From Micropterus salmoides (Eukaryota; Chordata; Actinopteri; Centrarchiformes; Centrarchidae): a stretch of 64,000 bases of DNA. The DNA lies in contig NW_024041150.1 in assembly GCF_014851395.1 (NCBI RefSeq), positions 41,167,437 through 41,231,436 of the forward strand. Reading direction: 5' to 3'. The translations under genes were made by a program, and so were the position numbers. Below, one piece after another: positions 1-10,837 of this stretch. A model generated the notes under the pieces. That model saw only the letters and a list, made by a program, of their open reading frames with translations. It was not told the origin of the DNA and did not search any database. Within the stretch, counting starts at the first letter, position 1. Every line of letters starts with the position of its first letter.

Positions 1-42
1 CAAATTGTACTTTAATATAATTCTTATAAAGTACCGACTGAC

Positions 43-285
43 CTGTTGGAGTGAACGAGTCGGTCCAGTTTCCAGCCTCTGCGTCTGGAAGAACTGCACA
101 GTTTGACATAGTTACTGATTTAAGTTGTCTGCTGTTTACATTATGTATTTATGAATACATTTAATTACACATAACCATAAGCTGTCTGTCTTTCACACTC
201 ACTCACATATGGAGTAATACTCACCAGCAGCTCTGGTCAGAGCCATCATGGCACAAAGAAGTGCAGACAGAGTCAGCGTCTTCAT
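43..285 (-). CDS. C-type lectin, ladderlectin-like, 5' end only (runs off left edge)
   Basis: First two coding exons of a secreted C-type lectin. Exon 1 (285 down to 225) encodes a signal peptide starting MKTLTLSALLCAMMALTRAA and ends with a GT donor in phase 1. Exon 2 (114 down to 43) starts after a CAG acceptor, keeps the phase and encodes a short acidic linker ending DSFTPTG before a GT donor. Both exons align with exons 1 and 2 of the complete gene at 28383-29743, so this is a second family member. Its lectin-domain exons would lie left of the window. Exon 2 is shorter than in the complete copy and differs in sequence, so the two genes have diverged. By family, the product would be a secreted calcium-dependent sugar-binding protein. 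Whether this gene is intact cannot be seen here. Confidence 0.75.
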
Positions 286-424
286 GGTGGAGATGATGCA
301 GATGTTGAAGATGATGATTACCTTTAATAAAGACAGACAGGGACATGTTAGTAATACTTCTCTAGGGAAGAGACCACCTGTAGTGGCAGTCAGGTCAATA
401 TATAATGACAGTTTGTGAGCAAAC

Positions 425-510
425 CTGCTGCAGAACGATCTTCTCTTCTTCCTTCTCAGCGTCTGTAGCTTCAGTCGTTCTGAACCAGAGAAACACCAGC
501 TCTTATACAC
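425..510 (-). promoter_or_regulatory. Lectin promoter TATA box and noncoding first exon
   Basis: A TATA-like element (rc GTGTATAAGA, 501-510) is followed on the minus strand by a pyrimidine/purine-mixed leader ending CTGCAGCAG at a GT donor (exon end about 425). The same arrangement stands upstream of the complete lectin gene at 29.9 kb and recurs at 11.0 and 21.0 kb. It is inferred to be the core promoter and 5' noncoding exon of the left-edge lectin. Confidence 0.55.
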
Positions 511-640
511 AGTTGATGACGGATCTTACCAGGAACTGAGGATGAAGTCACTTATCTTTCCATCTCTCCCAAAAGCAGGAACTAAAGACACGCACACTGA
601 CAAAACACACAATACACATTTACAGGCACCATGTCCAGCT

Positions 641-1296
641 TAACGTTTTGTTTGCATAATGTTTGTAACCACATTCACTCTTACTGGCGTACTGAGACTT
701 TTTCTTGTGTACCAGCACTTCTCACAAGCTGCCAGAACTTTTGTCTGCCCTCTCCACCGGTGGAGGCGGAGCATTGACAAGATTGGGTATTTTATCCAAG
801 CGTGTGCATAAAGTTGCTCATCAATGTCACTTTTTGTGAATCGACCAATCACAGCCTGGATGGGGCAAGACATTAAAAAAGGTTGACGTAGTGCTACAGC
901 AAACTTTCAAAATGTTGAACATGTTCTGTATAAATTGTCATGATAACTGACAAGTTAGCATTTAACATATCAACAAATTAGAGACTAATCACCCTGTAGA
1001 CCATTTTTCTTTCACAAGGATTTAATGAATGAGAACAACGTACCATAATGAAACTGCTGTAACTGAAATTATTGTTATACTTGTGGTAAGCAACATAGGA
1101 CACTATTATATGGAATTATAATAAATGCACTAATATCGGTCCTACTCAATTGTTAACGAGACAGAAAATGGTTTTATTTGTGAATCAGCTGAATTGTTGA
1201 ATCTCAACTAATAAGCTGTTGAAATGTTACAAATAGGCCTACTATAAACAATCTGTAGGCAGACATTAGCCAAATAAAGTGTCACCTATAAATATA
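641..1296. other. Unassigned AT-rich intergenic stretch
   Basis: No convincing exon, RNA or element seen. The 77-codon minus-strand ORF here has no recognisable domain. This stretch is absent from the second copy of the block (see junction at 11145). Confidence 0.4.
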
Positions 1297-1835
1297 CACT
1301 CACCGGCCACTTTATTAGTTAAACCTGTTCAATTACGTGTTAACACAAATAGCTAGTCAGCCAATCACATGGCAGCAGCTCAATCAATTTAGGCATGTAG
1401 ATGTTTTCAAGACAACTTGCTGAAGTTCAAACCGAGCATCAGAATGGGGAAGTAAGGGGATTTAAGTGACTTTGAACATGGAATGGTTGTTAGTGCCAGA
1501 CGAGCTGGTCTGAGCATTTCAGAAACTGCTGATCTACTGGGGTTTTCAGGCACAACCGTCTCTAGGGTTTACAGAGAATGGTCCGAAAAATAGAAAATAT
1601 CCAGTGAGCGGCAGCAGTGTGGACGAAAATGCCTTGTTGAGGTCAGAGGAGAATGGGCAGACTGGTTCCAGATGACAGAAAGGCAACGGTAACTCAAATA
1701 AGCACTCGTTACAACCAAGGCATGCAGAATGCCATCTTTGAACGCACAACACGTCGAACCTTGAAGCAGATGGGCTACAGCAACAGAAGATCACACTGGA
1801 TGCCACGCCTGTCAGCTAAGAACAGGTCGCCTGCC
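1297..1835 (+). pseudogene. Tc1/mariner element, 5' part with decayed transposase
   Basis: The left end begins with the terminal sequence CACTCACCGGCCACTTTATT after a TA, which is a common Tc1-like end in fish. From about 1444 the plus strand encodes the N-terminal paired-type helix-turn-helix half of a Tc1 transposase (SISETADLLGFSG.TTVSRVYREW is visible), but an in-frame stop occurs at the fourth codon and others follow. The element stops matching near 1828, just before a MITE at 1854, so the catalytic half and right terminus are missing. It is a truncated fossil with no coding potential. Confidence 0.8.
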
Positions 1836-1853
1836 TTTACATGCACATGAAGG

Positions 1854-2461
1854 TTAGGGGTTTTTTACACCTACCTCGTTTGGTCCGGACTTTCGTACTT
1901 TTCAGTTTGATCCAAACCAAAATTGCAGGCGTGAAACCTCCCCTGGACCACGGTCCGGACCAAACATACGAAACTTGGTCAGACGAAAAGAGGTAGTCTC
2001 GGTCCGGATCAAACTGAACCATGGTTCAGTTAATTTTTGATGTGAAAGCATTTTTTGGATGGTTCGGACTTTCAGACCATTTACAGTAAGTTCAAAAGGT
2101 TACCGTGTGAACCGGAAACAAACAAATGCACAGAGAAATGCATTGAAATGAGGACACAATTATAAATTTATTTGGCGAATTTGAACAAGCCTTGAGTAGG
2201 CTATAGGCTAATTGGTCCTGCAGGTACTAATGCCATGATAACAATACAGTGGCAACGATATTAAATGTTCATCCCTCATTCATTTATGTCAAGTATAGGG
2301 AGACGCAGCCCACATGGATGACAACAGGTAAAGTCCTTTAGTGCGATCACATAAATGCAGTGTGAAACCAAACCAAAACTAACTGAATATATCAAAAGGT
2401 ATCAAAACATGAACTTTAGTTAGGACCTTGGTGCGGACTTTCAGGTGTGAAAGTCCCCTAA
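1854..2461. mobile_element. MITE with TTAGGGG inverted ends
   Basis: Left end TTAGGGGTTTTTTACACCTA and the reverse complement of the right end TTAGGGGACTTTCACACCTG form imperfect terminal inverted repeats. The interior repeats related GGTCCGGACTTTC / GTGCGGACTTTC motifs in both orientations. No transposase is present. The ends resemble hAT or Harbinger nonautonomous elements. No clean target-site duplication could be read, so the superfamily is left open. Confidence 0.65.
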
Positions 2462-3480
2462 ATGACATCCCATTCTTAATCTCTATGGTTTAAAATGGAG
2501 TTGGCCCTTTGCAGCTATAACAGCTTCAACTGTGTTCATGGGAATTTGTGACGATCCTTCTAGAAGAACAGATGTTTGACAAGAAGGCCTGGCTTGCAGC
2601 CTCCGCTCTAATTCATCGCAAAGGTTTTCTATCGGGTTGGGGTCAGGACTCTGTGCAGGCCAGTCAAGTTATCCGCACCAAACTCATTCATCCATGTCTT
2701 TATGGACCTTGCTTTGTGCACCGGTGCACAGTCATGTTGGAACAGGAAGGGGCCATTCCCAAACTGTCCCACAAAGTTGGGAGCACGAAATTGTCCAAAA
2801 TGTCTTGGTACGCTGAAGTTCCTTCCTTTCACTGGAACTAAGGGGCCAAGCCCAACCCCTGAAAGACAACCCCACACCATAATCCCCCCTCTCCACCAAA
2901 CTTTACACTTGGCACAATGCAGTCAGGCAAGTACCGTTCTCCTGGCAACCGCCAAACCCAGACTCGTCCATCGGATTGCCAGACAGAGAAGTGTGATTCG
3001 TCACTCCAGAGAACTTTTCTCCACTTCTCTAGTATCCAGTGGCGTCGTGCTTTACGCCACTGCATCTGGCACTTTGCATTGCACTTGGTGATGTAAGGCT
3101 TGTATGCAGCTGCACGGCCATGGAAACCCATTCCATGAAGCTCTCGACGCATTGTTCTTGAGCTAATCCGAGGGTCACACTATGTGTAGAGGTCTGTAGC
3201 TATTGACTGGCTGTTTCTCTTGTTCCCAATCACTTGCACTTTCTTATAATACCACCAACAGTTGGCAGTGGAATATTTAGTAGTGAGGAAATTTCACGAA
3301 TGGACTTATTGCACAGGTGGCAACCTGTCACGGTACCACGCTTGAATTCACAGAGCTCCTGAGAGCGACCCATTCTTTCACAAATGTTTGTAGAAGCAGT
3401 CTGCATACCTAGGTGCTTAATTTTATACACCTGTAACCGAGGAAGTTATTGGAACACCCGATTCAATAATTCGGAGGGGT
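2462..3480 (-). pseudogene. Tc1-like transposase pseudogene
   Basis: Read on the minus strand, three segments in different frames give a Tc1-type transposase. About 3430-3230 holds a helix-turn-helix region (SIREISSLLNIPLPTVGGII). About 3152-2838 has the first catalytic aspartate motif LWSDESHFSVW. About 2880-2629 has the second aspartate motif FQHDCAPVHKARSIKTW. Frameshifts separate them. The right end near 3476 (rc of AGGGGTGTCCTAAAACTTA) looks like a Tc1 terminus. The left terminus abuts the MITE at 2461 and is missing. Overlapping plus-strand ORFs here are shadows. Confidence 0.8.
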
Positions 3481-3759
3481 GTCCTAAAACTTATAGTGTT
3501 AACTATAGCAATATAGAGTATTTCTATTTGGTCTTAAATTACCACAAATATGCAGGAGGAAACCTAAAGTTGCCGCTGCACAGTCTGTCCTTTGTCTGTC
3601 AATGTGCTTGTGCATACAAGACGCAAACGGCAGAACAATGACACAAACTTTGATCTTCTCAGATACACATATCTCGTTGTCTTCATCTAGTCTTAGTTTA
3701 GCGCATTTTAGTTAGTTTCATCTTGTGTGTTTTGCTTTGTTGATCTTGTTAAATAAATG

Positions 3760-3960
3760 CTTGTGTACACATTTACATTCATTCATTCATTTAGCTGATT
3801 GAATTGCCAGATATGTCAGAGGTCACACGCCTCTGGAGCAACTAGGGGTTAAGTGTCTTGCTCTGGGACACATTGGTGGATGTGTCACAGTGGGGTGTTG
3901 AACACAGGTCTCGCACACCAAAGGCATGTGTCTTATCCACTCTACCATCACTACCCCATA
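3760..3960 (-). repeat. tRNA-derived SINE-like repeat
   Basis: On the minus strand 3958-3880 reads like a degenerate tRNA: an A-box-like TGGTAGAGTGGATAAG and a B-box-like GTGTTCAACACC about 40 bases apart. It is followed by a tail containing GGGACACA and ending in (ATTC)n/CATTTACATTC near 3770. This order (tRNA head, body, short tandem tail) is that of a fish SINE. The acceptor-stem pairing expected of a working tRNA gene is not visible, so it is not called a tRNA. Confidence 0.6.
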
Positions 3961-4225
3961 CATGCTGGTTTTCTTTTATTGCATCAGGGTGAATATATTG
4001 CCAACCTCTTCCACATAAAAATCCAAATCCTTCAACACACTATCTATAAATGATAATATTATTATAGTTGTTAATTTAATTACTGACCAGAATTCCAAAT
4101 TAATAGTTTAGTATTTTTAATGAGACTGAATTAAGAAATTGCCTGTACATTTTCTCTTGCTTAAGAGTGGTGCCCCAAAGAGAATTTAGCTTCAAGTTAT
4201 ATTCTATTATTAATAATTGAATAAT
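3961..4225. other. Unassigned AT-rich stretch
   Basis: Low-complexity AT-rich DNA. No gene or element recognised. Confidence 0.4.
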
Positions 4226-5690
4226 AAAAGTAATCATTATTTCCATTTTAAACTCTGATCCAAAACAACTGTCTCATGTGAGTATTTATTTAAGTGATAC
4301 ATAAAAGGCTCAGAAACAGCACAAATTGATCTGTAAAATCAGTAATTTATAATTCAATTTTAATTCAGCATTTTATCCTTTTTCACTCGTCTCCAGTTCA
4401 TATGTAATTCACTCTTCTGTATAATTCAAATATCAGCCTTTAGTGTCTGTTCAGATAATGAAACTCTGTGTGACACCTGTGTTTTTTTCTGTTTTGCTGG
4501 GATAATTTATTGTTAGAAGACACACCGTCTGTCTGCCGCCTTCCTGTTTTAGCTCTGACACGGATATGTTGAACTGACCAAACACAAACATCTGATGAGT
4601 ATGTTTGATAGTTTGCATGTTTGCACACTCACCTGTCATTGTGTCATCAGTCTTATGTGCAGTGGTGGCTGGTGAAAAACGTTTATATATTAAGTCAGTT
4701 CCAAGAAACCCATGTCCAAGGTACATGTGGTGAACCACTTAAAGTCCTGACCCCTCTGGACATATGCTAAAGCATCACAAACATTTACCTTCCATTGACC
4801 CCATACCCAAGAGGCTGGAGGCCCCTAGTGAGATTAGTTACATGGCAGTGTTTTAAAGATGGTTCTCATGAAATTCCCATTACATTACTCCCTTTTAGCA
4901 TATTATGCTAACACAGCATAATGAGGATATAAACATTTCATGTAACTTCGGCAGCACTTGAAGAGAAGGTGATTACGTAAAAATATAAGAATATGAGAAT
5001 AAAAATACAATGTAAGAAATATAAAAATGTGAGAATAGAATATAAGACACAATGCAAACACTTGTAATTATGCAAAATGTGAAATTTCATTACATTTGCA
5101 AAGACTAATGATTCAAAAATCCAGAAGATAACTAAGAAACTTGATTAAGAAATGATTCAGATTAAACTTCACTTTCATCCCCTCTGAAAGGTGGGATCCA
5201 CTCCATTGAATCAGTGGGTGCAGTTGGTAGTTGTATGTACTGACCCATAGTTGATTTAATTGCATTAGTCCAGAGTTGTAACTTAACTTCACTGTCTTGT
5301 TTTAATATGATGTATGAGGAGTGCCATCACATCCTGTCTGGACTGGTCCCACAGATGTTCCTTGCTGAAATGCATGAGCTTAATTACGTGCACACGCATG
5401 TGAACACATTCTCACAACGTGGTTATATTTTCCGAGCTTTACAAACACAGTGGCCCGTCAGTGTTAACAAATATAGTTGTGTTTCACTCAGTAATGTTCA
5501 GTCACAGTCTGACAAGTAACCAAGACACAGACAGACAAGAGCTGCGCTGCTGAGCCGGTTAGCAGGACAGACAGACAGAGAGATACTCAGCTGCACATTA
5601 ACATTAGGCTACATGTTATCTGCTGACCTCAGACTTTGAGAGAACACATGTTTTCCTGACGTTCACGCAGTTCACTCTGATAGAGTTTTT
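4226..5690. repeat. Segmental duplication, copy A (partner 11146-12600)
   Basis: About 1.46 kb is nearly identical to 11146-12600 in the same orientation. The main differences are a 29-base stretch at about 5512-5541 that is missing from the partner between two GACAAG direct repeats, and single-base changes. It lies upstream of the lectin promoter block in the partner. No conserved protein is apparent in the matching ORFs (62-98 aa), which change frame and length between the copies. Confidence 0.85.
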
Positions 5691-6620
5691 TCTTTACTCG
5701 TTCCCAGAAGGATAGTCCCTCTTCATCGTCTCATCATAGTTGTAACTCACGTTCACCTTTGACATGAGAGTGAGATGGCTCCGCGTAAGAGTGACCTGAT
5801 TTCTGTCACTGCGTAGGCCTATGCCGTTGTCGCATCAGCTGGGCGAAGTTGATTCGCGCCAAGTCGGCTTTATCAGTTTTACATTTGTTTTTCAATGCTG
5901 CTCCACTCAGGTGCGCTGCATACCAATAGGCCTACCGATGTAACCAGGGCTGTTTCTCATTACCGAGTTTGCCAAAGCTCGGACTTGGCAAGTTCAGCTC
6001 AGGAGTACAAACTCATTCAAACAGAAAACAAACTGGGATAATTTATTGTTACAAGACACACCATCTGTCTGCCGCCATCCGGTATTAGCTCTGACACGGA
6101 TATGTTGAACTGACCAAACACAAACATCTGATGAGTATGTTTGATAGTGTATGTGTTTGCACACTCACCTGTCGTGTCATCAGTCTCATGTGCAGTGGTG
6201 GTCAGTTTCAAGAAACCATCCCAATACAATTTAACAGAAACTGCAGGATACCAGTGCTTTGTCAAATAGTAATTATTTAATGCCAATGTCAAAAAGTTGA
6301 GACATTCTTCCACAAAACCATAAACAGCCTATTGCACAAACAGTAACATTAGCAGTGCTGGATAATTTATTCACATCCTTTACTTAAGTAAAAATATTAT
6401 TACCTCACTTAAAAATACTATGCTACAAATAAAAGTACTACATTTGAACTGTTACTTAAAGGGGCTGTATGTAGTTTTTCAATGAAATCAAGCGAGCACG
6501 CGTACGAGCACACGCCTGGTTGCAATCTTAAAACTGCCTAATGCCCCTTTAATCAATGTTTCATTAATTTCTTTATTTCCCTGCAGATTTATGCACTACT
6601 CATTATGCACTACACAGAGC
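5691..6620. repeat. Lectin-flank DNA with a third partial copy of the 4.5-kb sub-block
   Basis: 6030-6225 repeats the segment at 4495-4720 and 11415-11630 (shared GGATAATTTATTGTTA...AGACACACC and TGATGAGTATGTTTGATAG). 5965-6030 matches 12630-12690. The rest (5691-5960, 6230-6600) shows no gene. 6370-6460 has the ACTTAAGTAAAAGTA wording of fish hAT-derived repeats. Confidence 0.65.
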
Positions 6621-7340
6621 AAATGTTTTCTCTCAGGAGTTTTCTTTGACTGTGTTTGTATTGGTGCTGCTTGGTCAGATGAGCCTGAAATGAAACGTTC
6701 ATCTTTCCTAGCCCAGCGTGGATTTAAGGCTGCTCCTAAAGGTCCGGTCTGGACAAAGTGGGACTCAGGTTGGCCAGGCGACGGGAAATAGGAGACTGTT
6801 GTGCCCACATCATTACAGAGTCCTGCCCCATCAACATCCTGGATCAAACACAGCTGTCTCACACTTCTACAGAAGTGTACGAAGTTTGTTTTCTTTTTCA
6901 TCGCACATGAGCAAATGTTTTCCATTAGAAGATAATATAGTTCACTGATTCCTGAGAGTCGGGACAAAACATGTCCCACATAGAAAAGTCTAATTTATAG
7001 CAAAAATTAAGAAATTCAGCATGTATGGCATACTTACAAAGTTAAATCTGAAGGAATTGTATATACCCATCTGATTTTCAGAATAAACTTTTTTATCTTT
7101 TTGGGGAAAAGTTGTTTAAATATATGGTCTGTGGTTAGATAGTCCATGTTATTGCACTTGTCCTCAGCATGAAGTTACAATATTAACCATCCCAAAAAAA
7201 ATGAAAAAAGCTCTACAATTGTGAAAACATATATATCAAATAAAAATAAGGGGTATAAATATAAAAAACAATGCATGAAGTGAACATCAAACAATATTTT
7301 CCATAAAAATCTGCCTATTAAAGTTGCGTCCTCAGCTTCT

Positions 7341-7761
7341 GTCAACTCCGTCAGATTTTTTCATAAAGCTCTTTAAATCAGGAAATAGCATGGTCAGCTA
7401 TATCCTTGAGGACCCCTTTTTATCTCCCTGTCTGTGGTGAATGCAGCACTACCACACATGCTCTGGTAAGTTTGACATTTTTTATATTTTAGACAAACAA
7501 TGTCAATATTCCTTTGGTCACAGCTGCACAATGTCAATACCATCTTTCGTTTAAGATACTTTTTTTAAACCATAGTGGATTGAATTAAAGCATTTTAGTG
7601 AGGTTATTGGGACAGTTAGCAACTGAGGAAAAACTACCTAGCTGCAGTGTAAAATACATGTTTTGGCGGGAAAATACATGCCCTTACGTCAACTCCGTCA
7701 GACGTCAACACCGTCAGGTTCTATGTCTGACGGAGTTGACCTGTAAGCTGATGGAGTTGAC
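7341..7761. repeat. Left cluster of GTCAACTCCGTCAG motifs
   Basis: Five copies: 7341-7355, 7688-7702 and 7704-7718 (direct), and 7726-7740 and 7747-7761 (inverted). The four at 7688-7761 form an inverted pair of pairs. The right-hand counterparts are 9547-9561, a degenerate copy about 9567-9581, and 9905-9919. Subterminal arrays of this kind commonly bind a transposase; that role is inferred. Confidence 0.65.
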
Positions 7762-7969
7762 AAATCTACCAATAACCTCTTAATGTGTGAATATAATATT
7801 ATTTGTGAATATAGTGAAGGGTTAAACTGTTATTTCAGGGTTTTATTTAGACATAAATGCACATACATAGCATGCATTACATTATTTAACCATACACATC
7901 TGACTTGTAGAGAATGGTGAGGCAGTGGTCTGCTTATTATTGTGTAACGTGTAACTTTGCCAGCACATT

Positions 7970-7972
<3 letters not shown>

Positions 7973-8027
<55 letters not shown>
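7973..8027. repeat. (TA)n microsatellite
   Basis: About 27 uninterrupted TA dinucleotides. The small ORFs crossing it are artefacts of the repeat. Confidence 0.95.
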
Positions 8028-8030
<3 letters not shown>

Positions 8031-8195
8031 GTATATGTATATGTAGAGACAGAGATAGAGAAATTAGAAGCCAATGTAGGGCTGGGGGGAGATATGACCA
8101 AAAAAACATTTATCATGATCTGAATTATCAAAATCTGATTCTATAGTCTTATTCATGTACATTTTCCTTTATTTAAATTTGTATTGTAGGGAAGC

Positions 8196-8809
8196 ATGGC
8201 CAGACAGAAATTGTCAGTTGAGGAGCAAAGGAGAAGAAATAGAGAGTACCAACAAAAGAGAAGAGAAAAATTAAACAGTGACCAAGAGAGCAAGCATGCT
8301 ATGCAAGAGAAGGAAAGACAAAGGTGGAAGAAGAGAGTTAAAGACAAAAAGTAAAACAAATAGACGAGATGGGAGACAGGGCAAAGAGGAATTTGAGAAA
8401 GTATTGGAGAGAGGCACAGAAAAGGTCCAGAGAGAAAAGATCCAAGGAAGATGCAGTGCTGAAGGCACACACCCCTCCAGATAGTCCGCAAGATCATGAT
8501 ATTCAAGAATACAGTGCCAGACACAGCAGACAGTCTCTCAGACAGGAAAGGGAGAGAAGTAAAACGAGAAAAAGACATTCAAGAGAAATAAAAAAATTGA
8601 AAGAGAAGCTTAAGAAGGTAACAAAGCAATGAAACAAAATGAGAAAGAAAATATATAGAAGAAGAAACGCTACAAATAAAACACCACTTGACTCCCCAGG
8701 CACAGAAACAAAGAAGATGCTATCAGGAAGCAACATTAGGAATCCAAAAATCAAGAAAGCCCTTCTATTTCACAACATCCTCAGAAGAGAGCTGAAGAAT
8801 TCAGCATAG
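8196..8809 (+). pseudogene. Broken ORF for a basic coiled-coil protein carried by the 3.17-kb element
   Basis: Three consecutive plus-strand pieces in shifting frames appear to be one ancestral N-terminal region. 8196-8354 starts MARQKLSVEEQRRRNREYQQ and stops at TAA. 8369-8632 contains YWREAQKRSREKRSKED, then TPPDSPQ and a Lys/Arg/Glu heptad-like helix. 8639-8809 contains TPLDSPGTETKKMLSG and KIKKALLFHNILRREL. The composition is very rich in K, R, E and Q. From memory it resembles the basic N-terminal part of a large multicopy family of uncharacterised fish ORFs whose C-terminal half looks like a DDE nuclease; no such half is present here. The long minus-strand ORF at 8153-8578 is a shadow rich in Leu/Phe/Ser. 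Confidence 0.5.
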
Positions 8810-8896
8810 CCCCTGATGTGATGGACTTCATAGAGTGTATGGATGTCCGACGCCTGCTGCTCAAGGCATAAGTGCAGGTTAGACAAAAATTAAATC

Positions 8897-9081
8897 TTAA
8901 AGGGTTAGTTCACTCAAAAATGAAAATTCTGTCAGTATTTACTCACCCTCATGTTGTTCCAAACCTCTATGTGTTTATTTGTTGTGTACAGCAGAACAAA
9001 TAAACACATAGAGGTTTGGAACAACATGAGGGTGAGTAAATACTGACAGAATTTTTATTTTTGAGTGAACTAACCCTTTAA
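8897..9081. mobile_element. Palindromic MITE flanked by TTAA
   Basis: 87-nt arms (8897-8983 and 8995-9081) are complementary with one mismatch seen, around an 11-nt loop. Both outer ends are TTAA followed by AGGGTTAGTTCACTC, as expected for a TTAA-targeting (piggyBac- or Kolobok-type) nonautonomous element. It is nested inside the 3.17-kb element and is therefore younger than it. Confidence 0.85.
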
Positions 9082-10108
9082 CTAAGCTAACTGAACCTGA
9101 TTCTAAGCTACAGATTATGTGTTGCAGTATTGTTGTCAAGGAATGTCCATTTAAGACCACACCCAGTATAAAGTAGGCAGTGCAGGGCAATCCCACATCC
9201 AACACATCCACCCACACAGACACACACACACGCACACCACTTTAAAGTAAGTGGCTACTTACAAAGGAGGAAAGGAAGAGGAGAAGAGGTGGATGAGAAA
9301 AAGGAGAGCATAAGAAGTTGTATAGGGGAGGTAGATGAAAACAGAAGGGGAGGAGGGCCCCTGGTTTCTGGCTTTTTTTTTTGATATTTGGAAATGGTGT
9401 AATTTATAATAGTTGTAAACGGTGTATGTGCAATATGTTTATTATAGTTGCTTTACAGTAAGTTCAATACTCTAATAACAAGGAGTGGTTTTAGTAGTAG
9501 TTTAAAGAGCACATCTGTTCAATAATCACAATGCACATATTTTTTTGTCAACACCGTCAGATCTTCATCAACAGCGTTGGATGTATGTTTTTGTTAATTT
9601 TTTGGGAAAAAATGTTTTCGTCCTTCAGTTTATGTTGTTTTTTTAAATAAAGGACCATCTGATCTAAATCTTCTTATGTTTTGTTTATTTAAGGAATTTG
9701 TTTTTACAATATTGAAATTAAAATCAAAGTTTGAAAATGCAAATATTTAGAAATCTGAGTTTTCAGAATCGTGTGAAATCACAACTTAAGTTTATATATT
9801 GTATTTTTTTACATATCAGTGTAACTAAACACTACTACAATATACTTCAGAAGTTTATATTCTTGTTGGATTGGAAGAATTAAAATTGTATACTTTTTAG
9901 TGTGTCTGACGGAGTTGATACAAATCCAGCTCTGAAGGGAAACATGTTCATTTGTTAAAAATATGTTTTTATTTAGAACCTGTTCCTTTACATGGTTAAA
10001 TAGCTAAGACCTTTCTCTGCAGAAACATACAACTCTAATTGATATACAGTGTATTTTTTTTTTTTAAATTTTAAAAAGTGTTTTGTCCCAACTCTCAAGA
10101 ATCAGTGA

Positions 10109-10228
10109 GTTTACTTTGACTGAGTTTGTATTGGGCTGCTGTCATTACTGTATGAATTTCAGTGAAATTAAACAATGACTAATTTTTCCTAACTTAAAAA
10201 AACAAGCTTTGAACTCCTGAACCTCTTT
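10109..10228. repeat. Right half of lectin-flank block interrupted by the 3.17-kb element
   Basis: TTTACTTTGACTGAGTTTG and the following bases match 23236-23400 and 32741-32900. The left half of the same block ends at 6941. Confidence 0.6.
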
Positions 10229-10786
10229 TGCCCCTTTTCCACTGCATGGTATCAGCTCGACTCGCCTCGACTACTCGCCTTTTTTTGGTTTTCCACTGTG
10301 GAAAAGTTGTACTTCTACCTGCTACTAGGTACTTTTTTTCATATCACCTCCGTCAATGTGCCAAGCGAGCTGAGGCGATACTAAAATGTGACTTGAAAAC
10401 ACAGCAGACTACTGATTGGTCAGAGAGAATCGTCACTATTCACTGCATCATCATTGCGTGCGCCAGACAGAGGCCAGCAACAGAAAGTTTTATATTTGCC
10501 TTTATTTCATCACTAAATCCACTTCTGAGAAGTTTTGAGGTGAGAAATCAAGTGTGTGGATTTTGAATATTGAGAGTTTTATGGAAAGTGAAAATGTGCT
10601 TGAATACACATTGTGTGTCACATTGAACATTACGTTATGGGGGTTGTGTGTGACGTTGCTATGATGACCAGCTATTGGGTAGCCTACTATCTCTGGGTCC
10701 TATCTGCATTGGAAAACGGAGGACAGCAGGCCAAAACCAGGTCAAGTAGATTCAAGTCGAGGCAAGTTGAGCTGGTACCGGTAATA
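10229..10786. mobile_element. MITE with GGTA(T/C)CAGCTC ends
   Basis: The left end (GGTATCAGCTCGACTCGCCT) and the reverse complement of the right end (GGTACCAGCTCAACTTGCCT) are imperfect inverted repeats. There is no transposase. The 112-codon plus-strand ORF inside is a chance reading frame. The element is inserted next to an orphan lectin promoter. Confidence 0.65.
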
Positions 10787-10837
10787 CAAAAGAGGAGAAT
10801 GAATACAGAAATCAACTGTGTAGATTTGAAATATCAG

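Larger units (their letters stand above)
6942..10108 (+). mobile_element. 3.17-kb DNA element with 30-bp TIRs and subterminal 15-bp motifs, family unknown
   Basis: 6942-6971 and the reverse complement of 10079-10108 match at about 28 of 30 positions (TCACTGATTC.TGAGAGT.GGGACAAAACA). Paralogous copies of the flank at 23.2 and 32.7 kb read straight from ...AGAGT into TTACTTTGACTG with no element, giving an empty-site comparison and at most a 2-bp (GT) duplication. Inside, the 15-bp motif GTCAACTCCGTCAGA or close variants occurs at 7341, 7688, 7704, 7726 (inverted), 7747 (inverted), 9547 and 9905 (inverted), clustered toward the two ends. The interior carries a broken ORF series (8196-8809), a TTAA palindromic MITE (8897-9081) and a TA microsatellite. 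No DDE catalytic region is seen, so it is presumably an internally deleted, nonautonomous copy. Confidence 0.6.

Noticed and set aside
199..510. 103-codon minus ORF (MYKSWCFSGSERL...) repeated at 10742 and 20761
   Set aside because: It reads through the promoter, leader exon and intron of the lectin gene. The real coding exon inside it starts at 285. Its repetition reflects the DNA duplication, not a protein.
3845..3958. tRNA gene on the minus strand
   Set aside because: A- and B-box-like words are present but no proper acceptor or anticodon stem, and a SINE tail follows.
4440..4738. ORF MCKHANYQTYSSDVC..., identical at 11359
   Set aside because: The copy at 6017 changes frame and text. Identity between the two is explained by recent duplication of noncoding DNA.
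6596..6979. 127-codon minus ORF next to the 3.17-kb element
   Set aside because: No recognisable domain. It crosses the element's left end and the duplicated flank, where it is not preserved in the other copies.
7882..8131. ORFs with long Tyr-Ile runs
   Set aside because: They translate the (TA)n microsatellite and have no independent support.
8153..8578. 141-codon minus-strand ORF rich in Leu, Phe and Ser, resembling a membrane protein
   Set aside because: It is the complement of a Lys/Arg/Glu-rich coding region on the plus strand. Purine-rich codons read backwards give this composition.
10228..10566. 112-codon plus ORF
   Set aside because: Lies wholly in a MITE and begins within its terminal repeat.
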